Below are positions 21,024 through 30,517 of a stretch of DNA of 64,000 bases, one piece after another. The stretch spans positions 1 to 64,000 of the forward strand of contig NZ_NEQV01000001.1 of the NCBI RefSeq assembly GCF_002799245.1. The letters run 5' to 3'. The position numbers and the translations under genes were made by a program. Positions within the stretch are counted from its first letter, which is position 1. Each line of letters opens with the position of its first letter. Source of the stretch: Stenotrophomonas maltophilia. GTDB taxonomy: Bacteria > Pseudomonadota > Gammaproteobacteria > Xanthomonadales > Xanthomonadaceae. Under the pieces are notes generated by a model. It saw only the letters and a program-made list of their open reading frames with translations, searched no databases and was not told the DNA's origin.

Positions 21024-22145
21024 TCAGGTCCAGCCGAACAGTTCGAACAACTTCAGGATCAGGTAGGCACAGCCGCCGGCCGCCGGGATGGTCAGGATCC
21101 AGGCCCAGACGATGCGTTCGATCACGCCGAACTTCAGCGAGCGCGGGTTCTTGGCAAAGCCAACGCCCATGATCGCGGTGGAGATGCTGTGCGTGGTCGA
21201 GACCGGCATGCCGAAGTGGGCGGCCAGGGTCAGGATGGTGGCCGAGCTGGTCTCCGCGGCGAAGCCGTGGATCGGGTGCAGCTTGACCATCTTGTGGCCC
21301 AGGGTCTTGATGATCTTCCAGCCGCCCGAGGCGGTACCGGCCGCCATCACCACCGCACAGGTCAGCACGATCCACATCGCGATGCCGTCACCGGCGTGCG
21401 CGTCCGGGTGCATGAAGGCCAGCCAGGACGGCAGGTCGTTCAGTGCGCCGGTGGCTTCGGCACCAATCAGCGTCATGGCGATGATGCCCATGGTCTTCTG
21501 CGCGTCGTTGTGGCCGTGGGCGAAACCCATGTAGGCCGCCGAGGCGATCTGCGCCTTGCCGAAGAAGGCATTGACGATGCGCGGGCGGGCCAGGCGGCCG
21601 ATGGCACCACCGATCTTGGCCAGGCCGGCGATCAGCGCCCACAGCAGCACCATCACTACGATGCCAAGCAGGAAGCCGGCGATCGGCGAGGTGATCATCG
21701 GCACGAACACCTTCCACAGCAGGCCCTTGTTCTGTGCCCAGCTGCCCAGCCGCTCGGACCAGATCAGTGCGTCCCAGTTGTTGTGGGCCGCGGCCAGGCC
21801 AGCGCCGCAGAGGCCGCCGATCAGTGCATGCGAGGACGAGGACGGCAGCCCCTTCCACCAGGTGATCAGGTTCCAGATGATGCCGCCCAGCAGGGCGCAC
21901 AGGATCACCTGCGGGGTGACGTCGACCACGTTGGTGTTGAGCAGGCCCGAAGCGATGGTCAGCGCCACCGCAGTACCGGTCAGCGCACCGAGGAGATTCA
22001 TGAAGGCGGCCAGCATCACCGCCCAACCGGGCGAGAGCACCTTGGTCGCCACCACGGTGGCAATGGAGTTGGCGGTGTCGTGGAAGCCGTTGATGAACTC
22101 GAAAACGAGTGCGGCCAGGATCACCACCAGGACAAGGGTCAACAT
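21024..22145 (-). CDS. pit: Inorganic phosphate transporter, Pit family
   Basis: Low-affinity proton-coupled phosphate (or metal-phosphate) symporter in the inner membrane. The 373-residue protein has about ten hydrophobic segments and two copies of the PiT signature: GFHDTANSIATVVATKVLSP near residue 20 and GFAHGHNDAQKTMGIIA in the second half. GLPSSSSHALIGG and GMPVSTTHSISTAIMG are the paired substrate motifs. It follows its DUF47 partner by 13 bp. Confidence 0.96.
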   Translation of the reverse strand: MLTLVLVVILAALVFEFINGFHDTANSIATVVATKVLSPGWAVMLAAFMNLLGALTGTAVALTIASGLLNTNVVDVTPQVILCALLGGIIWNLITWWKGLPSSSSHALIGGLCGAGLAAAHNNWDALIWSERLGSWAQNKGLLWKVFVPMITSPIAGFLLGIVVMVLLWALIAGLAKIGGAIGRLARPRIVNAFFGKAQIASAAYMGFAHGHNDAQKTMGIIAMTLIGAEATGALNDLPSWLAFMHPDAHAGDGIAMWIVLTCAVVMAAGTASGGWKIIKTLGHKMVKLHPIHGFAAETSSATILTLAAHFGMPVSTTHSISTAIMGVGFAKNPRSLKFGVIERIVWAWILTIPAAGGCAYLILKLFELFGWT

Positions 22146-22158
22146 GCGGCGGCGTCCG

Positions 22159-22785
22159 TCAGCTGTTCTTCAACACGATCTGGTACGCCACCACGCCGGC
22201 CTCGCGGCAACGGTCGATGGCCTTTTCCAGGATCTCGAAGAATTCCTTCAGCAGGAACATCTGCAGGTTGTCCAGGCGGCCCGAATAGATGTCGCGGTAC
22301 AGCTCGAGCATCAGGCGGTCGGCCTCGTTCTCCAGCGAACGCAGCTTCTCGTTGAGCGCGGTCATCCGGTCCAGGTTCATGTGGCGCAGGTCGGCCACCA
22401 TCTCCACCACCACGCCGGCGGCCTGTTCCAGCATCGCCGCGCGCGGCGCGAAGTCGATGTGTTCCAGGTGGGTCGTGGCCAGCGAGTAGCGATCGGCGAA
22501 CTTCTCGATCTGCTTCGGAATCTTGTACAGCGCCGAGCCCAGCGCTTCGATGTCTTCGCGCTCGATCGGGGTCATGAAGCTGTCCACCAGCGCCTGGCTG
22601 ATCTTGTCCGAGGCCGCGCGTTCGCGCAGGCGGGCCAGCTTGAAAGCGTCCAGCGCGGGCTGGCGGTCTGCCTCGCGCAGCATGGAATGCAGCGCCTTGG
22701 CGGCGTCGGAAGCCGCGACGGCAGCCTCATCGAGCAGGGTGTAGAACTGTTTGCCGGAACCGAAAATGGTCTGCAGAGAGAACAT
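22159..22785 (-). CDS. DUF47/PhoU-like Pit accessory protein
   Basis: A 208-residue all-helical cytoplasmic protein of the TIGR00153/DUF47 family, which is usually encoded just ahead of pit and is thought to regulate the transporter. The start MFSLQTIFGSGKQFYTLLDEAA is typical, and MTPIEREDIEALGSALYKIPKQIEKFADR is the PhoU-like helix. The ATG at 22785 was chosen over one 12 codons upstream. First gene of the two-gene phosphate operon, divergent from the CBS-domain gene. Confidence 0.93.
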   Translation of the reverse strand: MFSLQTIFGSGKQFYTLLDEAAVAASDAAKALHSMLREADRQPALDAFKLARLRERAASDKISQALVDSFMTPIEREDIEALGSALYKIPKQIEKFADRYSLATTHLEHIDFAPRAAMLEQAAGVVVEMVADLRHMNLDRMTALNEKLRSLENEADRLMLELYRDIYSGRLDNLQMFLLKEFFEILEKAIDRCREAGVVAYQIVLKNS

Positions 22786-23068
22786 TGAGAAACCTGTCAG
22801 CCGTCGCGGGAAGGACGGCACCAGATGGAATTATGACGGCTAGATGACCATCACGGGTATCCCCGCGCCCTTCCGGGGCTCTGGAACCCCAAACCTGAAC
22901 AGGCGGTTGCCACCCTGCCACGCCCCTTTGCTAAGATGCCTGCGCGCCTTCGGGCGCACCTTATGGACGACGACCCTTATCCCCCTGCGCCGCGCCGGAC
23001 CCTGTTCCTGAGCGCCAGCCGCCATCGCCAGCACCCGCCCTCCCTGCCACCAACCGGGGACGACGCCC

Positions 23069-24382
23069 GTGTTTGAAATGATCCTGATTGTCTTCGCGCT
23101 TGTTCTGCTGAACGGCTTCTTCGCCATGTCCGAGATGTCGGTCATGACCTCGCGCAAGAGCCGCCTGAAGCAGATGGCCGCCACCTCCAAGCGGGCCGCC
23201 AAGGCGCTGGAGCTGTCGGAGAAGCCGGAGAGCTTCCTGTCCACCGTGCAGATCGGCATCACCGTGATCGGCGTGCTGACCGGCTACCTCGGCGGCGAAG
23301 CGCTGGGTGAAGCATTCGCCGGCTGGATCCAGGGCCTGATGCCGGGCTTCGCCTATGCCGGCAACGTCGGCACCGCGCTGGCGGTCAGCCTGATCACCTT
23401 CATCACCCTGATTTTCGGCGAACTGGTGCCCAAGCGCCTGGCACTGACCCGCTCCGAGGCCATTGCCGGCCTGGTGGCGATGCCGATGAGCTGGCTGGCC
23501 AAGCTGGCCCTGCCCTTCGTCTGGCTGCTGTCCAAGACCACCCAGCTGGTACTGCGCCTGTTCGGCCTGGGCAAGGATGAAGTCGCCTCGGTGACTGAAG
23601 AAGAAATCCGCATGCTGGTGGCCGAAAGCCACGAGGCCGGCGTGATCGACGCCCACGAGCGCGACATGATGAACCGCGTCATGCGCCTGGGCGACCGCAC
23701 CGCCGACAGCCTGATGACTCCGCGCAACCGCATCGCCTGGCTGGACACCCAGGCCGGGCTGGAGCGCAACCTGGAAATCATGGCCGAGCACGAGTTCTCG
23801 CGCTACCCGGTGCTGCGCGACAACGACATGGACGTGGTCGGCGTGCTTGAACTGAAATCGCTGGCCACGCGCATGGCGCGCGGTGACAACGCGCTGTTCC
23901 AGACCCTGCGCGAACCGCTGTACGTCTCCGAATCGACCCACGCAATGAAGCTGCTGGAGATCTTCCGCGAGGAACAGCAGTCGATGGCGCTGGTGGTGGA
24001 CGAGTACGGCGAGATCCAGGGCCTGGTGACCATCAGCGACCTGATGGGCGCCGTGGTCGGCCGCCTGCAGGCGGTGGAGAACGCCGACGAAGATGCGCTG
24101 GTGGTGACCCGCGAAGACGGTTCGCTGCTGGTGGACGGCTCGCTGCCGATCGAGGACCTGCGCGAGCTGATCGGCAGCAACGACCTGCCCGATGCCGAGG
24201 ACGGCGACTACTACACGCTGGCCGGCATGTGCATCCACTACTTCGGCCGCATCCCGCACGCAGGCGAGTACTTCGACTGGGCGGGCTGGCGCTTCGAGGT
24301 GGTCGATCTGGACGGTGCGCGGGTGGACAAGCTGCTGCTGCGCACGCTGTCCGACGAGCAGGCCGATGAGCTCACCGCCTGA
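23069..24382 (+). CDS. CNNM/CorC-HlyC-type membrane protein with CBS pair
   Basis: A 437-residue member of the hemolysin-C/CNNM family: N-terminal DUF21 membrane domain (four hydrophobic segments, about residues 1-190, with NGFFAMSEMSVMTSRKSRL), two CBS domains (LMTPRNRIAWLD near 212 and VVDEYGEIQGLVTISDLMG near 310) and a C-terminal CorC/HlyC domain (about 350-430). Relatives export magnesium or modulate metal transport; calling it a hemolysin is historical. The start is GTG at 23069, or the ATG three codons later. Confidence 0.92.
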   Translation: MFEMILIVFALVLLNGFFAMSEMSVMTSRKSRLKQMAATSKRAAKALELSEKPESFLSTVQIGITVIGVLTGYLGGEALGEAFAGWIQGLMPGFAYAGNVGTALAVSLITFITLIFGELVPKRLALTRSEAIAGLVAMPMSWLAKLALPFVWLLSKTTQLVLRLFGLGKDEVASVTEEEIRMLVAESHEAGVIDAHERDMMNRVMRLGDRTADSLMTPRNRIAWLDTQAGLERNLEIMAEHEFSRYPVLRDNDMDVVGVLELKSLATRMARGDNALFQTLREPLYVSESTHAMKLLEIFREEQQSMALVVDEYGEIQGLVTISDLMGAVVGRLQAVENADEDALVVTREDGSLLVDGSLPIEDLRELIGSNDLPDAEDGDYYTLAGMCIHYFGRIPHAGEYFDWAGWRFEVVDLDGARVDKLLLRTLSDEQADELTA

Positions 24383-25025
24383 GGCCGGCCAGGGTCCGGG
24401 CGATGAGCGCCCGACCTACCGCAACGAGGGCATCCGTACCCTGCTGGAGATGTTCGCCTCCGGCGATCCCGCCGAGCACATGCCGCTCGGCCAGATCCTC
24501 AGCAACCTGCAGCAGAGCGCGTTTGGCGTGTTCCTGTTCGTGGCGATCCTGCCATCGTTCATCCCGATCCCGGGCATGGGCGGTGCAGTCAGTGGCCCGC
24601 TGGTGATCCTGATCGGCCTGCAGATGCTGTGCTGCCTGCGCCGCCCCTGGCTGCCCGGCTTCATCGCCCGCCGCGGCCCCAGGCGCAGCACCATGCACCG
24701 CTTCCTCGACCGCATCGACCGCCCGCTGCGGCGCCTGGACAAGATGCTGACGCCACGCCTGCCGCAGCTGCTGACACCACTGCCGGCACACGCCTTCAGC
24801 GGCCTGCTGCTGGTGCTGCTGGGCATCCTGCTGTCGCTGCCGATTCCGTTCACCAACTTCCTGTTCGGCTTCCAGCTGTTGCTGTTCGCCCTGGCGCTGC
24901 TGGAGCGCGATGGCGCCCTGATGCTGTTCAACTGGATCGCAGCGTTGGCGGCGATCGCCTTCTTCGGTTTCAGTTCGGGGCAGCTGGTGGGCTATACGGT
25001 GGAGCTGTTCCAGCGTTGGTTCTGA
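24366..25025 (+). CDS. ExoD-family exopolysaccharide-related membrane protein
   Basis: A 219-residue protein with a soluble N-terminus and about four hydrophobic helices. FGVFLFVAILPSFIPIPGMGGAVSGPLV and GILLSLPIPFTNFLFG fit the ExoD family (COG3932), named for a Rhizobium gene affecting exopolysaccharide and alkali tolerance; its biochemical role is unknown. It overlaps the 3' end of the CBS-domain gene by 17 bp in another frame, which implies coupled translation. Confidence 0.87.
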   Translation: MSSPPEAGQGPGDERPTYRNEGIRTLLEMFASGDPAEHMPLGQILSNLQQSAFGVFLFVAILPSFIPIPGMGGAVSGPLVILIGLQMLCCLRRPWLPGFIARRGPRRSTMHRFLDRIDRPLRRLDKMLTPRLPQLLTPLPAHAFSGLLLVLLGILLSLPIPFTNFLFGFQLLLFALALLERDGALMLFNWIAALAAIAFFGFSSGQLVGYTVELFQRWF

Positions 25026-25046
25026 AGCCGGAATTCTCCGGGCACA

Positions 25047-25126
25047 CCCCATCCACGCATGGCGTGGATCTACTGGGGGGATGCGGGTATCTGGATTCAG
25101 TAGATCCACGCCATGCGCGGATGGGG
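25047..25126. repeat. REP dimer with ATCCACGCATGGCGTGGAT hairpins
   Basis: Arms 25047-25075 and 25098-25126 match in 28 of 29 positions as inverted copies. Each arm contains the hairpin ATCCACGC-AT-GGCGTGGAT and a GTAG/CTAC end. The same family occurs at 61,104-61,168. Confidence 0.85.
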
Positions 25127-25133
25127 CGCGCCC

Positions 25134-25631
25134 TCAGCGCAGATCGATGAAGCCGTTGTCGGCCAACGACGCCGGCTCATCCTGCACGGCCGACAGCACG
25201 AAATTCAGCGCGGTCCCCAGCAGCGTGCCCGGCCCATCCCAGTACTCGGCCGAGTCGGCGCGCACCTGGATCAGGCGCAGGTTCGGGTCGTCCTTGCCAC
25301 CCGGAAAGAACAGCTTCATCGCCGGCGACCACAGCTCCTCGATCTTCGCGCGGTCGTCGACGATGCGCGCACGCCCTGCCACCGACACATAGGTGTTCTT
25401 CGAAGGCGAAGCGTAGGCCACGTTGACGTGCGGATCGAGCGCGATCTCGGCCACCTTCGGGCTGTCGGCAGTGATGACGAACCACAGGTCACCATCGAAG
25501 CTGACCTGCTGGGTGGCCAGCGGCCGGCTGTAGAGCCGTCCGTCGACGCCGGTGGTGGTGAACATCGCCACCTCCACGTCCTTGATCAGTTCCGCCAGTT
25601 GGGCGATGTGTTCGGCGCGGGTGTCAGCCAT
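25134..25631 (-). CDS. Pyridoxamine 5'-phosphate oxidase-like general stress protein
   Basis: A 165-residue split-barrel flavin-binding protein of the general-stress-protein type (COG3871). TTTGVDGRLYSRPLATQQVSFDGDLWFVT near residue 41 forms the flavin-binding strands, and NVAYASPSKNTYVSVAGRARIVDD follows. It should bind FMN, FAD or F420, but enzymatic substrates are not known for most relatives. Likely single gene. Confidence 0.88.
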   Translation of the reverse strand: MADTRAEHIAQLAELIKDVEVAMFTTTGVDGRLYSRPLATQQVSFDGDLWFVITADSPKVAEIALDPHVNVAYASPSKNTYVSVAGRARIVDDRAKIEELWSPAMKLFFPGGKDDPNLRLIQVRADSAEYWDGPGTLLGTALNFVLSAVQDEPASLADNGFIDLR

Positions 25632-25699
25632 GGGGGGGCTCCATTGGTGTGAGCCCCCATCAGACGCGCTTCGGCTGCAATGGGCCGTGACGCAATTGT

Positions 25700-26713
25700 T
25701 CAGCCCGCGTGGCGGGCGTGCCAGGCCTGCATGGCCAGTTCAAACGAGCGCAGGCGCGCGCGGTGGTCATACAGGTTGGCGGTGAGCATCAGCTCATCCG
25801 GCTTGTGGCGTTCGACGAAGGCGGCGATGCCTTCCGCCACCTGCTGCGGATCGCCCAGCACGGTACAGGCCAGCGCCCGCTCCACCCCCAGTTTTTCATG
25901 CGGCTCCCAGAAGGCCTCGATGTCGTCGATCGGCGCGGGAATCTTGCCCGGCCGGCCACGCCGCAGGTTCACGAAACTCTGCTGCTGGCTGGTGAACAGA
26001 CGGCGCGATTCGGCCTCGCTGTCGCTGGCGACAACGTTCAGCGCCAGCATCGCGTGCGGTTGTTTCAACGTCGCCGAGGGGCGGAACTCGCGGCGGTACA
26101 CCGCAAGCGCTTCGTCCATCACGTCGGGTGCGAAGTGCGAGGCGAATGCATATGGCAGGCCCATCGAGGCGGCCATGCGCGCGCCGAACAGGCTCGAACC
26201 AAGGATCCAGGTCGGCACCCGCAGGCCCCCACCCGGAACGGCCTGCACCGCCTGCCCGGGCTGCACCGGCTCGAAGTAGTGCAGCAGCTCGCGCACGTCC
26301 TGCGGGAACTGGTCGGCGCTGTCGAAATAGCGGCGCAATGCACGCGCGGTCGGCTGGTCGGTGCCCGGCGCACGGCCCAGGCCGAGGTCGATGCGGTCCG
26401 GATACAGCGAGGCCAGCGTGCCGAACTGCTCGGCCACCTGCAGCGGTGCATGGTTGGGCAGCATGATCCCACCGGCACCGACACGGATGCGCTGGGTGCC
26501 GCCCGCCACGTGGCCGATCAGCACGGCGGTAGCGGCGCTGGCGATGCCGGGCATGTTGTGGTGTTCGGCCAGCCAGTAGCGGCGGTAGCCCAGCGCATCG
26601 GCGTGCTGCGCCAGTTCCAGCATGTTGGCAAAGGCGGCGGTGGTGTCACTGCCCTCGCAGACCGGGGCCAGGTCAAGGATCGACAACGGGATCATCAGGC
26701 GTTTTTCCGTCAC
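25700..26713 (-). CDS. LLM-class (luciferase-like) flavin oxidoreductase
   Basis: A 337-residue bacterial luciferase-like monooxygenase. [41 protein letters not shown] is the group signature (LLM class group 1), and the C-terminal [10 protein letters not shown] is usual. The substrate is unknown. The GTG at 26713 has a GGGGGA ribosome site 5 bases upstream; an ATG six codons later (MIPLSILDL) is an alternative. Confidence 0.9.
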   Translation of the reverse strand: MTEKRLMIPLSILDLAPVCEGSDTTAAFANMLELAQHADALGYRRYWLAEHHNMPGIASAATAVLIGHVAGGTQRIRVGAGGIMLPNHAPLQVAEQFGTLASLYPDRIDLGLGRAPGTDQPTARALRRYFDSADQFPQDVRELLHYFEPVQPGQAVQAVPGGGLRVPTWILGSSLFGARMAASMGLPYAFASHFAPDVMDEALAVYRREFRPSATLKQPHAMLALNVVASDSEAESRRLFTSQQQSFVNLRRGRPGKIPAPIDDIEAFWEPHEKLGVERALACTVLGDPQQVAEGIAAFVERHKPDELMLTANLYDHRARLRSFELAMQAWHARHAG

Positions 26714-26809
26714 AGGATCCCCCATGCATGGGGTCGGCCGGGCGCGGCGGCCAGTGACGGTGGCAGGATGCTGATTCCCGTGGGGCGGGTTCAGGGCCCG
26801 CCGGATCGT

Positions 26810-26877
26810 GTAGAGCCGAGCCCATGCTCGGCTGCCTTTCGTCGACAGAAAGCAGCCGAGCATGGGCTCGGCACTAC
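26810..26877. repeat. Inverted pair of SMAG-type REP hairpins
   Basis: GTAGAGCCGAGCCCATGCTCGGCTGC faces its inverted copy ending in GGCACTAC at 26877. Only one position in the outer arm differs. It lies between the LLM oxidoreductase promoter and the trhO stop. Confidence 0.85.
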
Positions 26878-26886
26878 AGGAGGGGG

Positions 26887-27654
26887 TCAGAACGCGCTGG
26901 GACGTGGCTCCGGCAGCGGCTGGTCGACCATCGGCTTCAGTTCGGCATCCAGCGCGACGCGCTCATCGAACACGAAGCAGCGGCCTTCGTAGCCTTCGCC
27001 GCCCACCTCCTCGAAGTAGCCGAGGATGCCGCCATCGAGCTGCAGCACATTGTCCATGCCGTCGTTGACCATCCACAGCGCAGCCTTCTCGCAGCGGATG
27101 CCGCCGGTGCAGAAACTGACCACGGTGCTGTCCTTCAGCGCTTCGCGGTGCAGCGCCAGCGCCTCGGGCAGGTCGGTGAACTTGTGGATGGGCAACACCA
27201 GCGCATACTTGAAGGTGCCGTATTCCACTTCCTGCAGGTTGCGCGTATCGAGCATCACCACCGGCTTGCCGGCGTCATCGTGCCCCTGCCGCAACCAGCG
27301 CTGCACGGTGGCCGGATCAACCGCCGGTGCGCGCGGATAGTCCAGCGGCTGGCCGTCATCACGGCGGAAGCTGATGATCTCGTCCTTCACCTTGGCCTTC
27401 AGCCGCGCGAACGGCTGGTGCTCGCTCAGGCTGGTCTTGACCCGCATGTCGGCAAAGCGCGCATCGGCATGCAGCGCCGCATAGAAGTCCTCGACCGCCT
27501 CCGGCGCACCGGCCAGGAACAGGTTCAGTCCCTCGCCCGCCACCAGGATCGTGCCGCGCAGCTGCGCCGCCTCGGCGCGCGCCAGCAGCTGGTCGCACAG
27601 GGCCTGGGGAGCGTCGATGACGGCGAAATGGTAGGCAGCGGTATTGGCGATCAT
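26887..27654 (-). CDS. trhO: tRNA uridine(34) hydroxylase TrhO-like (rhodanese domain)
   Basis: Oxygen-dependent TrhO makes 5-hydroxyuridine at tRNA position 34 in a branch towards cmo5U/mo5U. The 255-residue protein has an N-terminal acylphosphatase-like domain ([16 protein letters not shown]) and a rhodanese domain with the active cysteine in [13 protein letters not shown] near residue 183. It lacks the C-terminal extension of the about 350-residue E. coli protein, so it belongs to the shorter UPF0176 branch. The hydroxylase role is inferred from family. Confidence 0.82.
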   Translation of the reverse strand: MIANTAAYHFAVIDAPQALCDQLLARAEAAQLRGTILVAGEGLNLFLAGAPEAVEDFYAALHADARFADMRVKTSLSEHQPFARLKAKVKDEIISFRRDDGQPLDYPRAPAVDPATVQRWLRQGHDDAGKPVVMLDTRNLQEVEYGTFKYALVLPIHKFTDLPEALALHREALKDSTVVSFCTGGIRCEKAALWMVNDGMDNVLQLDGGILGYFEEVGGEGYEGRCFVFDERVALDAELKPMVDQPLPEPRPSAF

Positions 27655-27683
27655 GCCGCCATTTTAGCGCCAGACCGCCCCAG

Positions 27684-27783
27684 GGTCAGATTTGCCCGTT
27701 CATCCCCGCAGGGCGCGGATCTACTGCAGCTCGACAGATCCAGCGGTCAGAGCCCTCTGCGCAGCAGAAGGATCCGACCCCGC
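27684..27783. repeat. Degenerate GGGTCAGATC repeat remnant
   Basis: Between trhO and the DUF6164 gene, GGGTCAGATTTG at the left and GGATCCGACCCC at the right are imperfect inverted copies of the element at 20,970. An inner fragment (GCGGATCTACTGCAG) is like the 25,047 family. It looks like a decayed nest of two repeat types. Confidence 0.4.
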
Positions 27784-27788
27784 TCCCC

Positions 27789-28154
27789 TTACCCCCGCAG
27801 CAGCACGAACGGCAGCAGCACCAACGCCGCCGCGCCCGCCATCCCCAGCAGTACCAGCACCACGAACACCGGCCGGCGCCGGAACAGGCTGCCGAAGGTT
27901 TCCGCCGTGCCATCACGCAACGCCTGCTCGCGCTCGGCCCGCACGCGCACGCCGCGCGCTGCCTGGTACTCCGCCATCAGCGCCTTCGCACGCGGATGAT
28001 CGGTGTCCTCGCGCAGCCATAGGCCGCCATTGGAAATGCCCCAGGGGCTGGGTTCGGTGCGATACCAGGCGATGCCGTGCTGGTCGAGCAGCGTGCAGAC
28101 ATCGGCATATTCGTCGTCGCCGACATTGCGCAGATTGAGCAGGAGTTTTGCCAT
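27789..28154 (-). CDS. DUF6164-family protein with membrane anchor
   Basis: A 121-residue protein: an N-terminal soluble domain (MAKLLLNLRNVGDDEYADVCTLLDQHGIAWYRTE) resembling a DUF2007-like signal-transducing fold, then one or two C-terminal hydrophobic helices (about 95-118). This arrangement is common in xanthomonads under the DUF6164 name. No function is known. The ATG starts 70 bases from the divergent FKBP gene. Confidence 0.75.
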   Translation of the reverse strand: MAKLLLNLRNVGDDEYADVCTLLDQHGIAWYRTEPSPWGISNGGLWLREDTDHPRAKALMAEYQAARGVRVRAEREQALRDGTAETFGSLFRRRPVFVVLVLLGMAGAAALVLLPFVLLRG

Positions 28155-28224
28155 GCCCCCATGATACCCGGCGCCGATGCGCTACCCTTGCCGCCCTCAC
28201 CCTGCGCCCTTCCGGAGACGCCCG

Positions 28225-28659
28225 ATGCGCCGCCTGCTGCTTCCCCTGCTGCTGTCCCTCGCCGCCGCCGGCTGCTCGACCGAACCGTCCGGCCCGCCGC
28301 CCGGCGGCACCCTGACCACCTTCGAGCGCATCGATACCGTGCCCGGCACCGGCGCCGAAGCCGTCTCCGGCAGCAAGGTGACCGTGCACTACACCGGCTG
28401 GATCTACGACAACCGCACCGGAACCAAGCACGGCAAGACCTTCGACAGCTCGGTCAGCCGTGGCGAACCGTTCACCTTCGCGCTCGGCGCCGGCCAGGTC
28501 ATCCGTGGCTGGGACGAGGGCGTGGCGGGCATGAAGGTCGGCGGCAAGCGCACGCTGATGATCCCGCCGGATTACGGCTATGGTGACCGCCGGGTCGGCC
28601 CGATTCCGGCCGGTTCGTCGCTGGTGTTCGATGTCGAGCTGCTCGATGTCAAACCGTAA
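28225..28659 (+). CDS. FKBP-type peptidyl-prolyl isomerase lipoprotein
   Basis: A 144-residue protein with a lipoprotein signal (MRRLLLPLLLSLAAAGC, cysteine 17) and one FKBP domain. VTVHYTGWIYDN, FDSSVSRGEPFTFALGAGQVIRGWDEGVAGMKVGGKRTL and IPAGSSLVFDVELLDV are the standard strands and active-site pocket. It should catalyse proline isomerisation in the periplasm, probably lipid-anchored. The start is the ATG giving the signal peptide. Confidence 0.93.
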   Translation: MRRLLLPLLLSLAAAGCSTEPSGPPPGGTLTTFERIDTVPGTGAEAVSGSKVTVHYTGWIYDNRTGTKHGKTFDSSVSRGEPFTFALGAGQVIRGWDEGVAGMKVGGKRTLMIPPDYGYGDRRVGPIPAGSSLVFDVELLDVKP

Positions 28660-29893
28660 TACCGCAACGCCCCATCGGGTCGCCGTCATCGGCGGTGGCC
28701 CGGCCGGCCTGTTCGCCGCCGAGCGCCTGCGCGCCGCTGGCCTGGAGGTCGACCTGTATGAGGCCAAGGGTTCGCCCGGCCGCAAGTTCCTGATCGCCGG
28801 CAAGGGGGGCCTCAACCTCACCCATTCCGATCCGCGGCCGCTGTTCGACAGCCGCTACCGCGAGCAGTCCACTGCGGTGGGCCGCTGGCTGGACGGCTTC
28901 GACGCGCAGGCACTGCGCGACTGGGCCGCCGGCTTTGGCGTGGAGACCTATGTGGGCAGCTCAGGCCGCGTGTTCCCGGTCGACCGCAAGGCAGCGCCAC
29001 TGCTGCGCGGCTGGGTGCGACGACTGAAGGAACAGGGCGTGCGCCTGCATGCCAATCACCGCTGGATCGGCTGGGGCAACGACGGCGCGCTGCGCTTGGC
29101 CACCGAAGCGGGCGGGATTGAAGTCCACGCCGATGCCACGGTGCTGGCAATGGGCGGCGGCAGCTGGCCTCAACTGGGCAGTGATGGCGCCTGGGTCGCG
29201 CCCCTGCAGGCGTGTGGCGTGGACATCGCGCCGCTGCAGTCGGCCAACTGCGGTTTCGACCTGGACTGGACTCCGTTCTTCGCCCAGCGCAATGCTGGCG
29301 CGCCGCTGAAGCCGGTCGTCGCGCACTGGATCGACCTGGCCGGCCAATCGCAGTCGCTGCAGGGCGAATGCGTGGTCAGCGAATACGGCATCGAAGGCAG
29401 CCTGGTCTATGCACTGGCGGCAGACCTGCGCGAGACCATCAACCGCGATGGCCACGCCATGCTGTGGCTGGACCTGGTTCCGGGCCGCGACGAGGCGCGC
29501 CTGCTGGCCGAGCTGTCGCGCCCGCGCAAGGGCCGCAGCTTCGGCGAGCACCTGCGTCGCCAGGCCGGGCTGGATGCGGTGAAGTCGGCGCTGGTGTTCG
29601 AAATCCTGGGCAAGGACGCAGGCCATGACCTGCCTGCCGTGGTCGCCACGCTCAAGCGTCTGCCACTGCGCCTGCAACGGCCACGGCCGATGGCCGAAGT
29701 GATCAGTACCGCCGGCGGCGTGCGCCTGGAGGCGCTGGATGATGGCCTGATGCTGCGGGCAATGCCCGGCGTGTTCTGTGCCGGAGAGATGCTGGACTGG
29801 GAGGCGCCCACGGGGGGTTACCTGTTGACCGCGTGCTACGCCAGCGGCCTGCGGGCCGCCGAGGGCGTGATCGGGTGGCTGGCAGGGCGGTAG
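28646..29893 (+). CDS. TIGR03862/HI0933-like flavoprotein
   Basis: A 415-residue FAD protein of the HI0933 type. The dinucleotide motif VAVIGGGPAGLFAAERL near residue 12 is followed by the family signature FLIAGKGGLNLTH; the C-terminus has the second FAD segment GVFCAGEMLDWEAPTGGYLLTACYASG. Relatives are predicted oxidoreductases without proven reactions. Its ATG overlaps the FKBP gene by 14 bp, implying coupling. Confidence 0.9.
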   Translation: MSNRNTATPHRVAVIGGGPAGLFAAERLRAAGLEVDLYEAKGSPGRKFLIAGKGGLNLTHSDPRPLFDSRYREQSTAVGRWLDGFDAQALRDWAAGFGVETYVGSSGRVFPVDRKAAPLLRGWVRRLKEQGVRLHANHRWIGWGNDGALRLATEAGGIEVHADATVLAMGGGSWPQLGSDGAWVAPLQACGVDIAPLQSANCGFDLDWTPFFAQRNAGAPLKPVVAHWIDLAGQSQSLQGECVVSEYGIEGSLVYALAADLRETINRDGHAMLWLDLVPGRDEARLLAELSRPRKGRSFGEHLRRQAGLDAVKSALVFEILGKDAGHDLPAVVATLKRLPLRLQRPRPMAEVISTAGGVRLEALDDGLMLRAMPGVFCAGEMLDWEAPTGGYLLTACYASGLRAAEGVIGWLAGR

Positions 29894-29903
29894 GCTCTGT
29901 TCT

Positions 29904-30031
29904 GTAGGGCCGAGCCCACGCTGGGATTGAATCAACAGCAGCCGAGCGTGGGCTCGGCTCTACAACATGAGGCAGCCGAGCATGGGCTCGGCTCTACAAC
30001 ATGAGGCAGCCGGGCGTGGGCTCGGCTCTAC
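29904..30031. repeat. Cluster of three SMAG-type REP hairpins
   Basis: One partly degraded GTAGGGCCGAGCCCACGCT copy faces two direct copies of AGCCGAGCRTGGGCTCGGCT ending in CTAC. The second and third are separated by the repeated AACATGAGGC spacer, so this is a small tandem expansion of about 40 bp per unit. Confidence 0.85.
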
Positions 30032-30050
30032 ACAAGCAGGAAGCAGGCAC

Positions 30051-30512
30051 TCACCACGGCCTGCGCATGCTCACCGAGGCCAACGCCACACCGCTGGGAT
30101 GCGGATAGGCTTCGTCGCGCACGCTGACAAATCCCTGTCGTTGATAGAACGGCACGGCATTGAGCGAGGCCGACAGCACCACCTCACGCCCAGGATCAGC
30201 CATCGCCAACAGGCGCTGCATCAGCGCCTGGCCGATCCCCTTGCCGCCACGATCCGGGTCGACGAACAGCGCGTCGATTTCATTGGCATCGGCATCGAAC
30301 ACGCCGAAACCGAGCAGGCCACCCTGCCCGTCCTCGGCCACCACGCAACCGCCCTGCTCCAGCAGCCGCGTGTACTGGGACGGCGGCGGCGAGGCCGACC
30401 ATGGCGCGATGACCTCCGGTGGATAATGGCTGCTGCAGGTTTCGCGCACACAGCGCGTTCGCAGCGCCCACAGCGCATCGACGTCTTCGCTGGTGCCGGT
30501 CCTGAACTGCAT
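30051..30512 (-). CDS. GNAT family N-acetyltransferase
   Basis: A 153-residue GNAT protein starting MQFRTGTSEDVDALWALR. The acetyl-CoA loop is DPDRGGKGIGQALMQ near residue 86, and the last strand ASLNAVPFYQRQGFVSV is typical. The substrate is unknown. It starts 5 bp after the glutamate-synthase-like gene and is probably cotranscribed with it. Confidence 0.87.
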   Translation of the reverse strand: MQFRTGTSEDVDALWALRTRCVRETCSSHYPPEVIAPWSASPPPSQYTRLLEQGGCVVAEDGQGGLLGFGVFDADANEIDALFVDPDRGGKGIGQALMQRLLAMADPGREVVLSASLNAVPFYQRQGFVSVRDEAYPHPSGVALASVSMRRPW

Positions 30513-30517
30513 GGCAT

